Origin: Deinococcus aetherius
Lineage (GTDB): Bacteria > Deinococcota > Deinococci > Deinococcales > Deinococcaceae
DNA: 64,000 nt
Assembly: GCF_025997855.1 (NCBI RefSeq)
Contig: NZ_AP026561.1
Span: forward strand, 558,001-622,000
Direction: 5' to 3'
Positions 1 to 8,040 of this stretch are shown piece by piece; within the stretch, counting starts at the first letter, position 1, and each line of letters begins with the position of its first letter. The notes under the pieces are model-generated. The model searched no databases, was not told where the DNA came from, and saw only the letters and a list, made by a program, of their open reading frames with translations. A program made the position numbers and the translations under genes.

Positions 1-420
1 GTTCGAGTTCCGTCCACTGTGAGGGCCTTGGCAAGCAGTTCCTGGCTCAGGTGGAAGACGATCTGGCTGGGCGTGAGCCGGTAGCCCCGGGCCTTCAGGA
101 CGTAACGGGCGATCTGGTCGAGCAACCGGGCCAGCCGCCCGGCCCCCTCGGTCCTGGCCCCCCGTCCACGCTTCGGGCGCAGGGCGGCTAGGTCCAGCAG
201 CTCGTCGAGATCGGGCACGTGCGGCGCCGGTTCGGGCTTCGGCTCCTGCACCTCGCGGACTGGGCACACGACCACCCGCGTCGAGGCGCTGTACGCCTCC
301 CTGACCCCCTGCGGGAACTCGTGAGGGGAAAGAGGTCGGGTCGGCCTCGCGGCGGGCCTTCTCGTGGCTCCTGCGCCGTTCCTCGCGGTCGAGGGGAAGG
401 TCGGTGCCCAGTGCCTTCAA
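1..420 (-). CDS. Partial hypothetical protein with possible DNA-binding C-terminal region, probably frameshifted
   Basis: The gene enters from the left edge and is read leftward. From about position 325 to the edge the reverse frame gives a credible protein: an acidic and proline-rich linker ([18 protein letters not shown]), a basic patch ([12 protein letters not shown]) and a helical segment ([19 protein letters not shown]) followed by [19 protein letters not shown]. Between about 325 and 420 the best coding frame is a different one ([27 protein letters not shown]), so a one-base frameshift near 325-330, in a C-rich run, is likely. A TTG at 418-420 with a weak upstream purine stretch is a possible start. 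I do not recognise the family. A helix-turn-helix plasmid replication or maintenance protein is a guess from the look of the C-terminal part. Confidence 0.45.
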   Translation of the reverse strand, partial: MKALGTDLPLDREERRRSHEKARREADPTSFPSRVPAGGQGGVQRLDAGGRVPSPRGAGAEARTGAARARSRRAAGPSRPAPEAWTGGQDRGGRAAGPVARPDRPLRPEGPGLPAHAQPDRLPPEPGTACQGPHSGRNSN

Positions 421-449
421 GGTATCCCAGCTTTGTGGAAGAAGTTAAG

Positions 450-471
450 CGACCTCCTCCATGGGAGGTCG
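450..471. repeat. Perfect 8-bp inverted repeat upstream of the vapB-like gene
   Basis: Arms CGACCTCC (450-457) and GGAGGTCG (464-471) enclose a six-base loop, followed on the + strand by a T-rich stretch (472-480). It lies between two divergent genes, so it could be a terminator-like hairpin or an operator. The sequence alone does not decide. Confidence 0.5.
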
Positions 472-506
472 TCTTTGTTGAAGTCTTAAACCAAGCACGG
501 CCCGCC

Positions 507-543
507 CTGACCGCTCCTCCTACTCCCCTTAGTATGATAAGTT
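507..543 (+). promoter_or_regulatory. Probable promoter of the vapBC-like pair, giving a leaderless mRNA
   Basis: A good -10 box, TATGAT, lies at 533-538, only five bases before the GTG start at 544. Transcription would therefore begin at or next to the start codon. A weak -35 candidate (CTGACC, 507-512) is 20 bases upstream. No Shine-Dalgarno sequence precedes the GTG. Confidence 0.45.
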
Positions 544-941
<398 letters not shown>

Positions 942-945
<4 letters not shown>

Positions 946-1361
946 CGGTCACCTATCCTGATTCCAGCGCCTTCGCCAAGCTGTACCTCGATGAGTCGGG
1001 CCGGGAGGAGGTGGAAGCCCTGGTCGAGGAGACCGGCCAGGTGGCCGCCTGCAACATCGCCTATGCCGAGGTGCGGGGCGTCCTGGCCCGGTATCACCAC
1101 CAGGGGCGCCTGACCGAAGAGGAGTACGTGAGCGCCAAGGAAGCCTTTGAGGCGGACTGGGAGACGACCAACGTGGTGGATGTGACCCCGGCCCTGCTGC
1201 GCCTGGCCGGTGACCTCCTGGGGGCCCACGTGGGGCTGCGGGCGATGGACGCCCTGCACCTCGCGGCGGCGCTGGAAGTCCGGTTGTCCCAGGGGCTGCG
1301 CTTCCTGACCTTCGACCTCCACCTGGGGCAGATCGCCCAAGCGTTGATGCCCGGCGCATAA
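942..1361 (+). CDS. vapC: PIN-domain ribonuclease toxin, VapC-like
   Basis: 139 residues from a TTG that overlaps the stop of the antitoxin gene; this start keeps the N-terminal motif [16 protein letters not shown]. The PIN acidic residues are visible: Asp in YPDSS near residue 5, Glu in IAYAEVRG near residue 43, Asp in [12 protein letters not shown] near residue 98 and Asp in FLTFD near residue 120. Length and motif order fit a normal single-domain VapC, a Mg-dependent RNase that cuts tRNA or rRNA when its antitoxin is degraded. The gene appears intact and is followed by a terminator. Confidence 0.88.
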
Positions 1362-1401
1362 TCCTGACTTCGTGTGCATTCGGCGCTAACTTAGAGAAAT
1401 C

Positions 1402-1425
1402 AAGGGCGGCCTGCGGGCCGCCTTT
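1402..1425 (+). terminator. Intrinsic terminator after vapC
   Basis: A GC-rich hairpin with arms GGCGGCC (1405-1411) and GGCCGCC (1416-1422) is followed by TTT. It lies between the vapC stop and the left end of the first IS630-type element. Confidence 0.6.
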
Positions 1426-1431
1426 CGCCTA

Positions 1432-2778
1432 GTGGGTCAGTTGGCACAGGTGTAGACTTTGAAGATGCCTCGCCGCCAGAAGAACCCGCTGCGTGCCCTG
1501 ACGGATGAAGAGCGCGCCGTGTTGGCACGGCTCAGCCGGTCACACCACACCGCAGCGGCGGTCGTCAGCCGTGCCAAGACGCTGCTGGGGGTGGCCGCAG
1601 GCTTGCCCTACACCCAGGCGGCACGTGGGGCGGGGCGGACATCAGGTGAGGGGGTGGCGCATTTGGTCGCGCGCTTCAATCAGCATGGCCTCAAAGCACT
1701 GGACACCCGTCCAGGTGGTCGTCCCCCGGTGCTTTACGGTTCCGCTCAGCGGAGGCGCATTCTGGAAACCGCACGCCGGAAACCGGATCGAGAACAGGAC
1801 GGCACGGCCACCTGGTCCCTCGCTACCCTGCAACGCGTGCTGCGCCGTGAACCTGGTTTCGAGCACCTGAGTACCTACACCATCCTGAACGTCCTACACG
1901 AGGCGGGGCTAACCTGGCAGCGGGACCGCACCTGGTATGAGACGGGCACGGCCAAGCGGCAACGGAAGATGGGCGTTGTGGTGGTCACGGACCCCGATGC
2001 CGAGGCAAAAAAAAGCTGATTGAGCGGGCGTATCTCGAAGCCGAACGTGAGGGACTGGCGGTCTGGGTGGAAGATGAAGCCGGACCCTACCAGGCTATTC
2101 CCCACCCCGGGACGAGTTGGCAACCCCAAGGGGAGCCCACCCGACTGCCCCATGAGTATGTTCGGGGCGGGACGGCCAAGCTGCTGACCCTCTTTCACCC
2201 GTCCAGCGGTCAAGTGCGCGTTCGAGGGGTCACGTGTTGCACGAACGCCGTGCTGCATCCCTGGATGCAGCAGACCCTGACCGAAGTTCTGGAGCAACTG
2301 CCGGTGGCAACGGTGTTGCCACCGGCTCACAACCGTTCCGTCTGGGAACGCTGGCAGGCAGGGCTGAGCGTGAGGTTCACGCTGCTGGAACACCTGCCGC
2401 CCCTCCGCCTGCTGTTGGTGTTGGATAACCTCACCGGACACAAGACCCCGGAACTGGTGTGCTGGTTGATGCGGCAGGGGATCATGCCGCTCTCTACCCC
2501 GGTGGCAGGCAGTTGGCTGAACATGGCCGAGTCGATCCAGCGCATTCTGGTTCGTCGCGCACTGGCAGGCCACTGTCCGAACAGTGCTCAGCAGGTGATC
2601 GAGTGGTTGGAGGCCAGCGCACGGGGATGGAATCGCGCCCCAACGCCTTTCGTCTGGGGTGGAAAACGACAAGCCCGCCGTCAGCGGGCTCGTGCCAGAC
2701 GTCATCCTTTGGCCGGTTCTGGTGCCTACACCCTTCAGGTCCTTCAGTGAAAACCTACACCTGTGCCAATTGACCCAC
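1432..2778 (+). mobile_element. IS630-type insertion sequence A, complete
   Basis: 1347 bp. The left end (GTGGGTCAGTTGGCACAGG) matches the reverse complement of the right end with a few mismatches over about 28 bases. TA dinucleotides flank it at 1430-1431 and 2779-2780, the target duplication of the IS630/Tc1-mariner superfamily. It carries one transposase gene read through a -1 frameshift. Confidence 0.9.
1465..2750 (+). CDS. IS630 family transposase made by -1 frameshifting
   Basis: Two overlapping frames form one protein. The first (1465-2019) holds the N-terminal helix-turn-helix domain ([26 protein letters not shown]). It ends soon after a run of eight A at 2007-2014. Slipping back one base there continues as [27 protein letters not shown] into the catalytic domain, which ends at 2750. 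The DDE acids are visible: Asp in VWVEDEAG, Asp in [11 protein letters not shown] and Glu in [13 protein letters not shown]630 elements are known to use this type of slippage. The ATG at 1465 is preceded by an in-frame TTG at 1459, so the exact start is uncertain. Confidence 0.88.
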
Positions 2779-2780
2779 TA

Positions 2781-3960
2781 GTGGTCGACCACGGACAAGA
2801 GAAGGTCTAAGATGAGGGTATGGGACGGCGGAAGCAGTTTGTCGTGACGCTCAGCGATGAGGAGCGTCGTCAACTTACCGACATGACGCGAAAGGGCGTG
2901 ATCAGTGCGCGGGTCATGACCCGCGCACGTCTCTTGCTTCTGGCTGACCAACAGTTGAAGGATGATGACGTGGCCGAGCGGCTGGACATCAGTCATTTGA
3001 CGGTCGCCAGCATTCGGAAGAAATACACCCAAGGTGGGCTGCAAGCCGCCTTGTACGAGAAGGCTCGTCCGAAACCGCCGTCAAAACTGGGTCCTAAGGA
3101 GACAGCAATCCTGATTGCAGAAGCCTGTTCAGGAGGTCCAGATGGGCAAGCCAAGTGGACCATGCAACTCCTTGCAGATCGTTTGGTGACGCTGGGCGTA
3201 GTGGAAAGCATCAGTGATGAGACGATCCGGCGAACACTGAAAAAAACGACTTGAAGCCCTGGCAAGTCCAGAGTTGGTGCATCGCCAAAGTCGGCGCTGA
3301 TTTCGTCTGGCGCATGGAAGAGGTGCTGGACACGTACGCTGAGCCGTATGATCCACTGTACCCCGTGGTCTGCTTCGACGAGAAGTCCTATCAATTGTTG
3401 GCGCACATCACTGAACCGCTTCCACCCGTGCCGGGACACCCGGCACGGGTGGACTACGAGTACAGGCGTTGTGGAACGGCCAATCTCTTCATTGCTTTTG
3501 AACCCTTGACCGGGCAGCGGACAGTCACCGTGACCGAACGTCGCAGCAGCGAGGAGTTCGTGGCACAAATGCAGGCTCTCCACTTGCGCTACCCCGAGGC
3601 GAAGACAATTCGCCTGGTGCTGGACCAACTGTCCACGCACACGCCGTCCTCGTTGTACCAGCACCTCCCGCCCGACGAAGCAAACGCCTTGAAGAGGCGG
3701 TTTGAATGGGTCTACACGCCGAAGCACGCTTCCTGGTTGAACATGGCGGAAATGGAATGGTCAGTTTTGGAGCGACAGTGCTTGAGACGACGGTTGGCAA
3801 CCTTTGAGGAACTCAACAATGAAGTCAAAGCCTGGGAAGCGGATCGAAATGCTCGGTCAGTTAAGGTGAGCTGGCAATTCAATACAGACAAGGCACGAGT
3901 GAAATTAAGCCGCCAATATCCGTCCCAAAATTAGGCCTAGCTATGTCTGTGGTTATCCAC
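2781..3960 (+). mobile_element. IS630-type insertion sequence B, complete
   Basis: 1180 bp. The left end GTGGTCGACCACGGACA matches the reverse complement of the right end (GTGGATAACCACAGACA) at most positions. TA lies on both sides (2779-2780 and 3961-3962). The left TA is also the right TA of element A, so the two elements abut with a single shared TA. The left terminus contains its own short palindrome GTGGTCGACCAC. Confidence 0.87.
2820..3934 (+). CDS. IS630 family transposase made by -1 frameshifting (element B)
   Basis: The first frame runs 2820-3254 with an N-terminal DNA-binding domain (LSDEERRQLTDMTRKG, VAERLDISHLTVASIRKKY). Seven A at 3240-3246 allow a -1 slip, after which the frame continues as KNDLKPWQVQSWCIAK to 3934. 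DDE acids are Asp in VVCFDEKSYQ, Asp in IRLVLDQLSTH and Glu in SWLNMAEMEWS. The protein differs clearly from the transposase of element A, so these are two distinct IS630 types and not a duplication. Confidence 0.87.
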
Positions 3961-3962
3961 TA

Positions 3963-4000
3963 GTGGTTGACCACAGACAAGCGTAGGCTTAAAACTTTGG
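3963..4000. mobile_element. Solo left end of a third IS630-type element
   Basis: Directly after the TA at 3961-3962 the sequence begins GTGGTTGACCACAGACAAG, nearly the same as the left terminus of element B. No transposase follows: the integrase gene on the other strand ends at 4041. It is either a relic of an element into whose end element B inserted, or a single terminus left by a deletion. Confidence 0.65.
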
Positions 4001-4040
4001 GATGATGAGAGCTACAGGGTTCGTCTAGCACATACTTTCT

Positions 4041-5015
4041 TCATTCCTGGCCCATCAGCCTTTTCTTCAAGCCATCACTGTGGTCATCCACGAGTCGCTG
4101 CCTCAACCCCTCATTGCTCCACTTCGCGTAGATGCGGGCCGTCTCCAGCGCGGAGTGGCCCAGGTGCCGGGCCACGTCATCGAGGGCTGCGCCCTCCCGC
4201 ATCAGCCGCGTCCCAGCATAGTGCCGCAGGGCGTGGTGCCCCCGGCAGGGGACGCCCGCACGACTGCACAGCCACTGGAGCCGCTCCACCGCCGCCGGGT
4301 AGCTTCCCCCGATCACGGCTTCCCCATGAGGCAAGGAGGCCAGGGCTGCCCGGAGGCTCTCCCCGAACACGACCTTGCGCCGCTTCCCCCCCTTGCCCGA
4401 GCGCACCACCAGCTCGCGGGCGGCGAGATTCACGTCCGCCCACTCTAGAGCCAGGGCTTCGCTGATCCGCAGCCCCCCGTGGGCACACAGCAGCAGCAGG
4501 GCCCGCATTCGGGGGTCGGCCGCCTCCAGCAGCGCCCGCACCTCCGCGTCGCTGTAGGGGGACCGCTTGTCCCACGGCGCCGTCCTGTCCCGCACCGGCC
4601 GCACGTCGGAGAAGGGGGCGGTCTGCGTCGCCTCCGCCCAGCGCAGGGCCTTGTAGAACAGCCGCACCCCCGCGAGCTGCACCCGGGTGCTCGCGGGACT
4701 CAGCCCCGCCGCCTCGACGGTCCGAATGAACCGGACCCCGTCGCTCGTCGTCATCCGCAGCAGGTTCACCGCCTGCTCCCCGCTGTAGGTTAGGAACCGC
4801 TCAACCGCCCAGCGGTAGGCCTTCAGCGTTCTCGGACTCGTCGCCGTCCCGCTCGCCCCACGCAGGGTGAGGTACGCCTCGGTCAGACCCCACAGCGCCT
4901 CCCCGTCTCGGTCTCTCGCCGCCTCGACCGCCCGGCGCCTCCTCTCCTCGGGCAACAGGTCACCCCACCCCTTCGCCCGGTCGAGGGGCGACCCCCGGTA
5001 CAGATCCAGCGTCAT
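4041..5015 (-). CDS. Tyrosine recombinase (XerC/D- or integrase-like)
   Basis: 324 residues. An N-terminal SAM-like core-binding domain (about 40-150, with SPRTLKAYRWAVERFL) precedes the catalytic domain. The catalytic set is readable: Arg in HGGLRISEALAL near residue 183, HALRHY with His and Arg near 262-265, His in HLGHSALE near 285, and the nucleophile Tyr in ARIYAK near 295. The protein cuts and rejoins DNA through a 3'-phosphotyrosine. A perfect 11-6-11 dif-like site ends 4-31 bases upstream of its ATG, so plasmid-dimer resolution or site-specific integration at that site is the likely job. The length fits Xer-type enzymes more than phage integrases. Confidence 0.92.
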   Translation of the reverse strand: MTLDLYRGSPLDRAKGWGDLLPEERRRRAVEAARDRDGEALWGLTEAYLTLRGASGTATSPRTLKAYRWAVERFLTYSGEQAVNLLRMTTSDGVRFIRTVEAAGLSPASTRVQLAGVRLFYKALRWAEATQTAPFSDVRPVRDRTAPWDKRSPYSDAEVRALLEAADPRMRALLLLCAHGGLRISEALALEWADVNLAARELVVRSGKGGKRRKVVFGESLRAALASLPHGEAVIGGSYPAAVERLQWLCSRAGVPCRGHHALRHYAGTRLMREGAALDDVARHLGHSALETARIYAKWSNEGLRQRLVDDHSDGLKKRLMGQE

Positions 5016-5018
5016 GGC

Positions 5019-5046
5019 CCCATAGATAACACACCTTATCTATGGG
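5019..5046. other. Perfect dif-like recombinase site (11-bp arms, 6-bp centre)
   Basis: Left arm CCCATAGATAA at 5019-5029, central CACACC at 5030-5035, right arm TTATCTATGGG at 5036-5046. The arms are perfect inverted repeats. The 28-bp layout and the ATAA and TTAT next to the centre match the plan of Xer dif sites. It begins four bases upstream of the tyrosine recombinase start codon on the reverse strand, so binding there could also repress the gene. Assignment as a recombination core site is inferred from geometry. Confidence 0.75.
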
Positions 5047-5071
5047 TTGAACCCTGGGGAGGAGCGACGTG

Positions 5072-5107
5072 TTCAAAAACGTAGGATCATAAGGCTATAC
5101 TTCCTAC
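5072..5107 (+). promoter_or_regulatory. Probable promoter and operator of the abiE pair
   Basis: -10 box TATACT lies at 5096-5101 with a weak -35 (TTCAAA, 5072-5077) 18 bases upstream. A six-base inverted repeat, GTAGGA (5081-5086) and TCCTAC (5102-5107), brackets the -10 box. AbiEi antitoxins are known to repress their own promoter through inverted repeats. The predicted transcript start is only a few bases before the ATG at 5112. Confidence 0.5.
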
Positions 5108-5111
5108 ACTT

Positions 5112-5753
5112 ATGAACACGCCGGGTGAAGGGGTGGAAGCGGTGCTGGACCTGTTCACCCAGCAAGGCGGGTACCTGACGGCGCGGGACGCCGCACGCGC
5201 GGGTGTGCCCGGTGTCACGCTGACTCGGCTCTTGCAACAGGGAGTCATCGAGCGGCCCCAGCGGGGGGTGTACCGCTTGGTGGACACGGGCAAGCTGGAG
5301 GCGGTGGCCGCAGAGGCCGAGGATCTGCTGGAGGTGCAGCTGCGCTTTCCCTACGCCCGCCCCTGTCTCGTGAGCGCGCTGCACCTGCACGGGTTGACGA
5401 CGACCCGCCCGACGGCGCTCCAGTTCGCCGTGCCCGCTCACCACCGGCGACCGGCAGTGAACTTTCCCATCCTGGAGATCTTCTATTTCGGGCCAAAAGC
5501 CTACCGCGCAGGCCTGACCATCCTCAACGTCCGCAGGCGGCCGCTGACGACCTACGGTCCGGAGAAGACGCTGACCGACTTGCTGCGTTACGCCCCACGC
5601 TTCGGGCGCGACCTCTACCTCGAAGGGCTGAAGAAGTATCTGGGGTGGCCCGGGGCCCAGGTGCAGGCCCTGATTCAGATGGGCAAAGACCAAGGGGTGT
5701 GGAAGGAATTGTCGCGGGACCTGGAGGTGCTGCTGCATGACCAGGACCACTGA
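5112..5753 (+). CDS. AbiEi-type antitoxin, transcriptional repressor
   Basis: 213 residues. The N-terminal winged helix is visible (FTQQGGYLTARDAARAGVPGVTLTRLLQQGVIERPQRGVYRL), followed by the AbiEi C-terminal region (ARPCLVSALHLHGLTTTRP, KTLTDLLRYAPRFGRDLYLEGLKKYL). In type IV AbiE systems this protein represses the operon and counters the nucleotidyltransferase without a stable complex. It overlaps the next gene by 17 bases, which supports co-translation. Confidence 0.85.
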   Translation: MNTPGEGVEAVLDLFTQQGGYLTARDAARAGVPGVTLTRLLQQGVIERPQRGVYRLVDTGKLEAVAAEAEDLLEVQLRFPYARPCLVSALHLHGLTTTRPTALQFAVPAHHRRPAVNFPILEIFYFGPKAYRAGLTILNVRRRPLTTYGPEKTLTDLLRYAPRFGRDLYLEGLKKYLGWPGAQVQALIQMGKDQGVWKELSRDLEVLLHDQDH

Positions 5754-6642
5754 CCCCAGTCCGATCAGCATCCTCGCGCGGCCGCGCCACCTCGGCTGCA
5801 CGCAGTACCCCAACCTGCCCGCCAACGCCATGCTGCTGCTCTACGCCCAGCAGGGGCTGCTCGCCCGGCTCGACGCCAGCCCCTATGCGGAGCAGTTCGT
5901 GCTCAAGGGCGCCCTAAGTCTCTTCGCCCGGTACGGGCAGGCCGCCCGCCCCACCGAGGACCTCGACCTCGCGGCCCGGGGCCTGCCCCACACCCCCGAG
6001 GAAGTGCGGCGGGTGCTGGAGGAGGTGTGCCGCCTTCCTTACGCCGATAGCCTGACCTTTGACCCGGAAAGCGTACGGGTCTCCCCCATCAATGAGGCGG
6101 TGAATTACCCCGGCGTCGCGGTGCGCCTGGTCGCCCTGCTGGGATCGTCGCGTGCCAATCTGCAGATCGACGTGTCGTTTGGCAACGCGATCACACCGGG
6201 GCCGGTGACCTGGACGTTTCCGCCCCTGCTGGTGGACCGCGGGGTGTCCGTCCCCATCTATCCGCTGGAGACGGTGGTGACCGAGAAGTTCGCGGCCCTG
6301 GTCGAGATCGGCGAGGCGACCACGCGCATGAAGGACCTCTACGACCTGCACGTCATCCTGACCAGGGAGGTTCTTACAGCGGGCGAGACGTTGCTCGCCC
6401 TACGCCGCAGTTTCGCGGCCCGGAGGACGCCGGAAGCGGCGGTCCCACGCGTTCTGGATGAACCTTTTGGCCGCTCGGAAGTGCTGACCCCACGCTGGCG
6501 GCAGTATCTGGCGCGCACCCGGTTCTCTGCCCCACCCCTGGACACGGTGATGGCCCTGCTGAGAGCGTTCTACCGCCCTCTCCTCCTGGAGGGGCGCAGC
6601 CAGGGGACCTGGAGCCCGGCGGAAGCCCGCTGGGATGATTGA
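5737..6642 (+). CDS. AbiEii-type nucleotidyltransferase toxin
   Basis: 301 residues, from an ATG inside the end of the antitoxin gene. The family motifs are visible: FVLKGALSLFARYG near residues 55-70, TEDLDLAARG near 78-85 with the metal-binding acids, ETVVTEKFAALVEIG near 185-200, and TRMKDLYDLHVI just after. AbiEii enzymes bind nucleotide and modify RNA, stopping growth on phage infection. Length is normal and no break is seen. The + strand neighbour downstream is an orphan excisionase-like gene. Confidence 0.87.
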   Translation: MTRTTDPSPISILARPRHLGCTQYPNLPANAMLLLYAQQGLLARLDASPYAEQFVLKGALSLFARYGQAARPTEDLDLAARGLPHTPEEVRRVLEEVCRLPYADSLTFDPESVRVSPINEAVNYPGVAVRLVALLGSSRANLQIDVSFGNAITPGPVTWTFPPLLVDRGVSVPIYPLETVVTEKFAALVEIGEATTRMKDLYDLHVILTREVLTAGETLLALRRSFAARRTPEAAVPRVLDEPFGRSEVLTPRWRQYLARTRFSAPPLDTVMALLRAFYRPLLLEGRSQGTWSPAEARWDD

Positions 6643-6740
6643 TAAGACGACATTCCTCCAGATGGCCTTCCTTTTTCCCAAGCGGTTTCGTTGGCTTTGC
6701 CCGGTGTTTGTTTCGTGAAGTGGGACCAGGAGGTTCTGCC

Positions 6741-7127
6741 ATGACCACACCCTTTCTTCCCACCCCTTCTGAGGCTGAAGCCGCCCGTACCCAGCTCGAA
6801 CAGCTCCAGTCTCAGGCCGGGCAGGTCCCTGCCCGTCTCGCAGGGATCCTCGAAGACCTCCTCGGTCAACTCGCCGCAGGCAAGGCCGTGCAGGTCGTGA
6901 CCCTCGACCGGGAGATCAGCACTCAGCAGGCCGCTGACCTCCTCAATGTCAGCCGCCCCTACCTGGTCAAGTTGGTCGAGGAAGGGGTCCTTCCCCATCG
7001 CAAGGTCGGTCCCCGGCGCCGGCTGTACCTGGAAGACGTCCTCGCATACAAGGCGAGATTGGATGCCCAGCGGCAGACAGCCCTGCAAGCCCTCGCCGAC
7101 GACCTCCAGGCGATGGGCCTCGATTGA
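6741..7127 (+). CDS. Excisionase-family (MerR-like HTH) antitoxin-type protein, orphan
   Basis: 128 residues. The ATG at 6741 is chosen because AGGAGG lies eight bases upstream. A helical N-terminal half with leucine heptads (TQLEQLQSQAGQVPARLAGILEDLL) precedes an excisionase-type helix-turn-helix near residues 60-105 (ISTQQAADLLNVSRPYLVKLVEEG, VGPRRRLYLEDVLAYKAR). Proteins of this plan usually sit just upstream of a PIN-domain toxin. Here only about 46 bases remain before an IS6-type element, with no toxin, so the partner was probably lost when the element arrived. Confidence 0.8.
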   Translation: MTTPFLPTPSEAEAARTQLEQLQSQAGQVPARLAGILEDLLGQLAAGKAVQVVTLDREISTQQAADLLNVSRPYLVKLVEEGVLPHRKVGPRRRLYLEDVLAYKARLDAQRQTALQALADDLQAMGLD

Positions 7128-7221
7128 GGTGCTCTCCAGCATGGCCTGAAACCGGCCTGCCTACAATGAGGTGGGTTGTGGCAAGTTGTTGGCTTCAAGG
7201 GAGCAGAGGGGCTGCGGGAAG

Positions 7222-7250
7222 GCAGGCGGCCTGAAGTTCAGGCCGCCTGC
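7222..7250. repeat. 29-nt perfect palindrome over the IS6 transposase stop codon
   Basis: Arms GCAGGCGGCCTGAA (7222-7235) and its complement (7237-7250) surround a single central base. The structure covers the last codons and stop of the transposase. It could act as a terminator or mRNA-end hairpin for the element. Confidence 0.8.
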
Positions 7251-7951
7251 GACACGGCTTCTTGCCACGTCTTAAAGGCGGCTTGTTGGTGATGACGACG
7301 GTAGCAAGCGGGAACGGTCGGGCGGGCTGGGTGATGGAGGTTGCTGATGCGGGCGTGCAGGTCGAGGAAGCCCTGAGCGCGTTTTCGTGACCTGAATCCT
7401 CGTTGTTGTCGTTCCTGCTGACGTGTCGGTCGATGGGACTGTTCGATCAAATTATTGCAACGGGCTGTGGACACAACCCGGACGTGCTCCACGGTGTGGA
7501 GCACGGGAAGTTCCCGAAGCGCTGCACCATAACTCCAGAGCTTGTCCGTATGGATAACCTCGGGAACCTCGTATTCACCGAGCAGGCGAGCGAAGAACGA
7601 GCGGGCGGCCTCGGTATCCCGGTATTGCTGAAGGAAGACGTCCAGCACAGCTCCACGTTCATCGACGGCTCGCCACAGCCAGTGTTTGACCCCGCCGACG
7701 TCCACGTGCATTTCGTCGAGATGCCAGCGAGAACCCCGTCGGGGTTCTCGCTGGCGCAGTCCCTGGGCAAAGAAGTCGCTGAACTTGATGCACCACGTCA
7801 GGATAGATTCACGGGTGACGCAAATTCCTCGTTCCAGCAGCAGTTCTTCGACATCCCGATAGCTGAGCGTGAAGCGGTGGTACAACCACACGGCATAGCC
7901 GATCACGGCGAGAGGAAAACGATAGCCGGGGAGCTTCTGACCGCAGGGCAC
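7238..7951 (-). CDS. IS6 family transposase (copy 1)
   Basis: 237 residues, GTG start. Typical short IS6 transposase: an N-terminal zinc-finger-like/HTH region, then the DDE core with Asp in WHLDEMHVDV near residue 76, Asp in VIHTDKLWSYG near 135 and Glu in NNLIEQSHR near 168. It catalyses replicative transposition leading to cointegrates. The product has the same residues as that of the copy at 33362-34075. Confidence 0.93.
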   Translation of the reverse strand: MPCGQKLPGYRFPLAVIGYAVWLYHRFTLSYRDVEELLLERGICVTRESILTWCIKFSDFFAQGLRQREPRRGSRWHLDEMHVDVGGVKHWLWRAVDERGAVLDVFLQQYRDTEAARSFFARLLGEYEVPEVIHTDKLWSYGAALRELPVLHTVEHVRVVSTARCNNLIEQSHRPTRQQERQQRGFRSRKRAQGFLDLHARISNLHHPARPTVPACYRRHHQQAAFKTWQEAVSQAA

Positions 7952-8040
7952 CGCGTCACCCTACCCGAACAACTTGCCACAACCACCAGAAGAAAGGGTG
8001 TCCTTCCAGTTCCTCTCCATTCCCCGCCGGGCACCATCCC

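Larger units (their letters stand above)
7174..7984 (-). mobile_element. IS6-type insertion sequence, copy 1
   Basis: 811 bp with terminal inverted repeats beginning GGTTGTGGCAAGTTGTT at both ends. It is the same length as a second copy at 33329-34139 in opposite orientation, with the same encoded protein. No matching 8-bp target duplication flanks it (7166-7173 and 7985-7992 differ), so the site has been rearranged since insertion. Confidence 0.93.

Noticed and set aside
450..471. Hairpin as a terminator for a + strand gene
   Set aside because: No + strand gene ends before it within the window; kept only as an inverted repeat.
2007..2019. Transposase of IS630 element A as a frameshifted pseudogene
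   Set aside because: The shift is at an A8 run with the correct -1 direction, as in programmed slippage, and both halves are otherwise intact.
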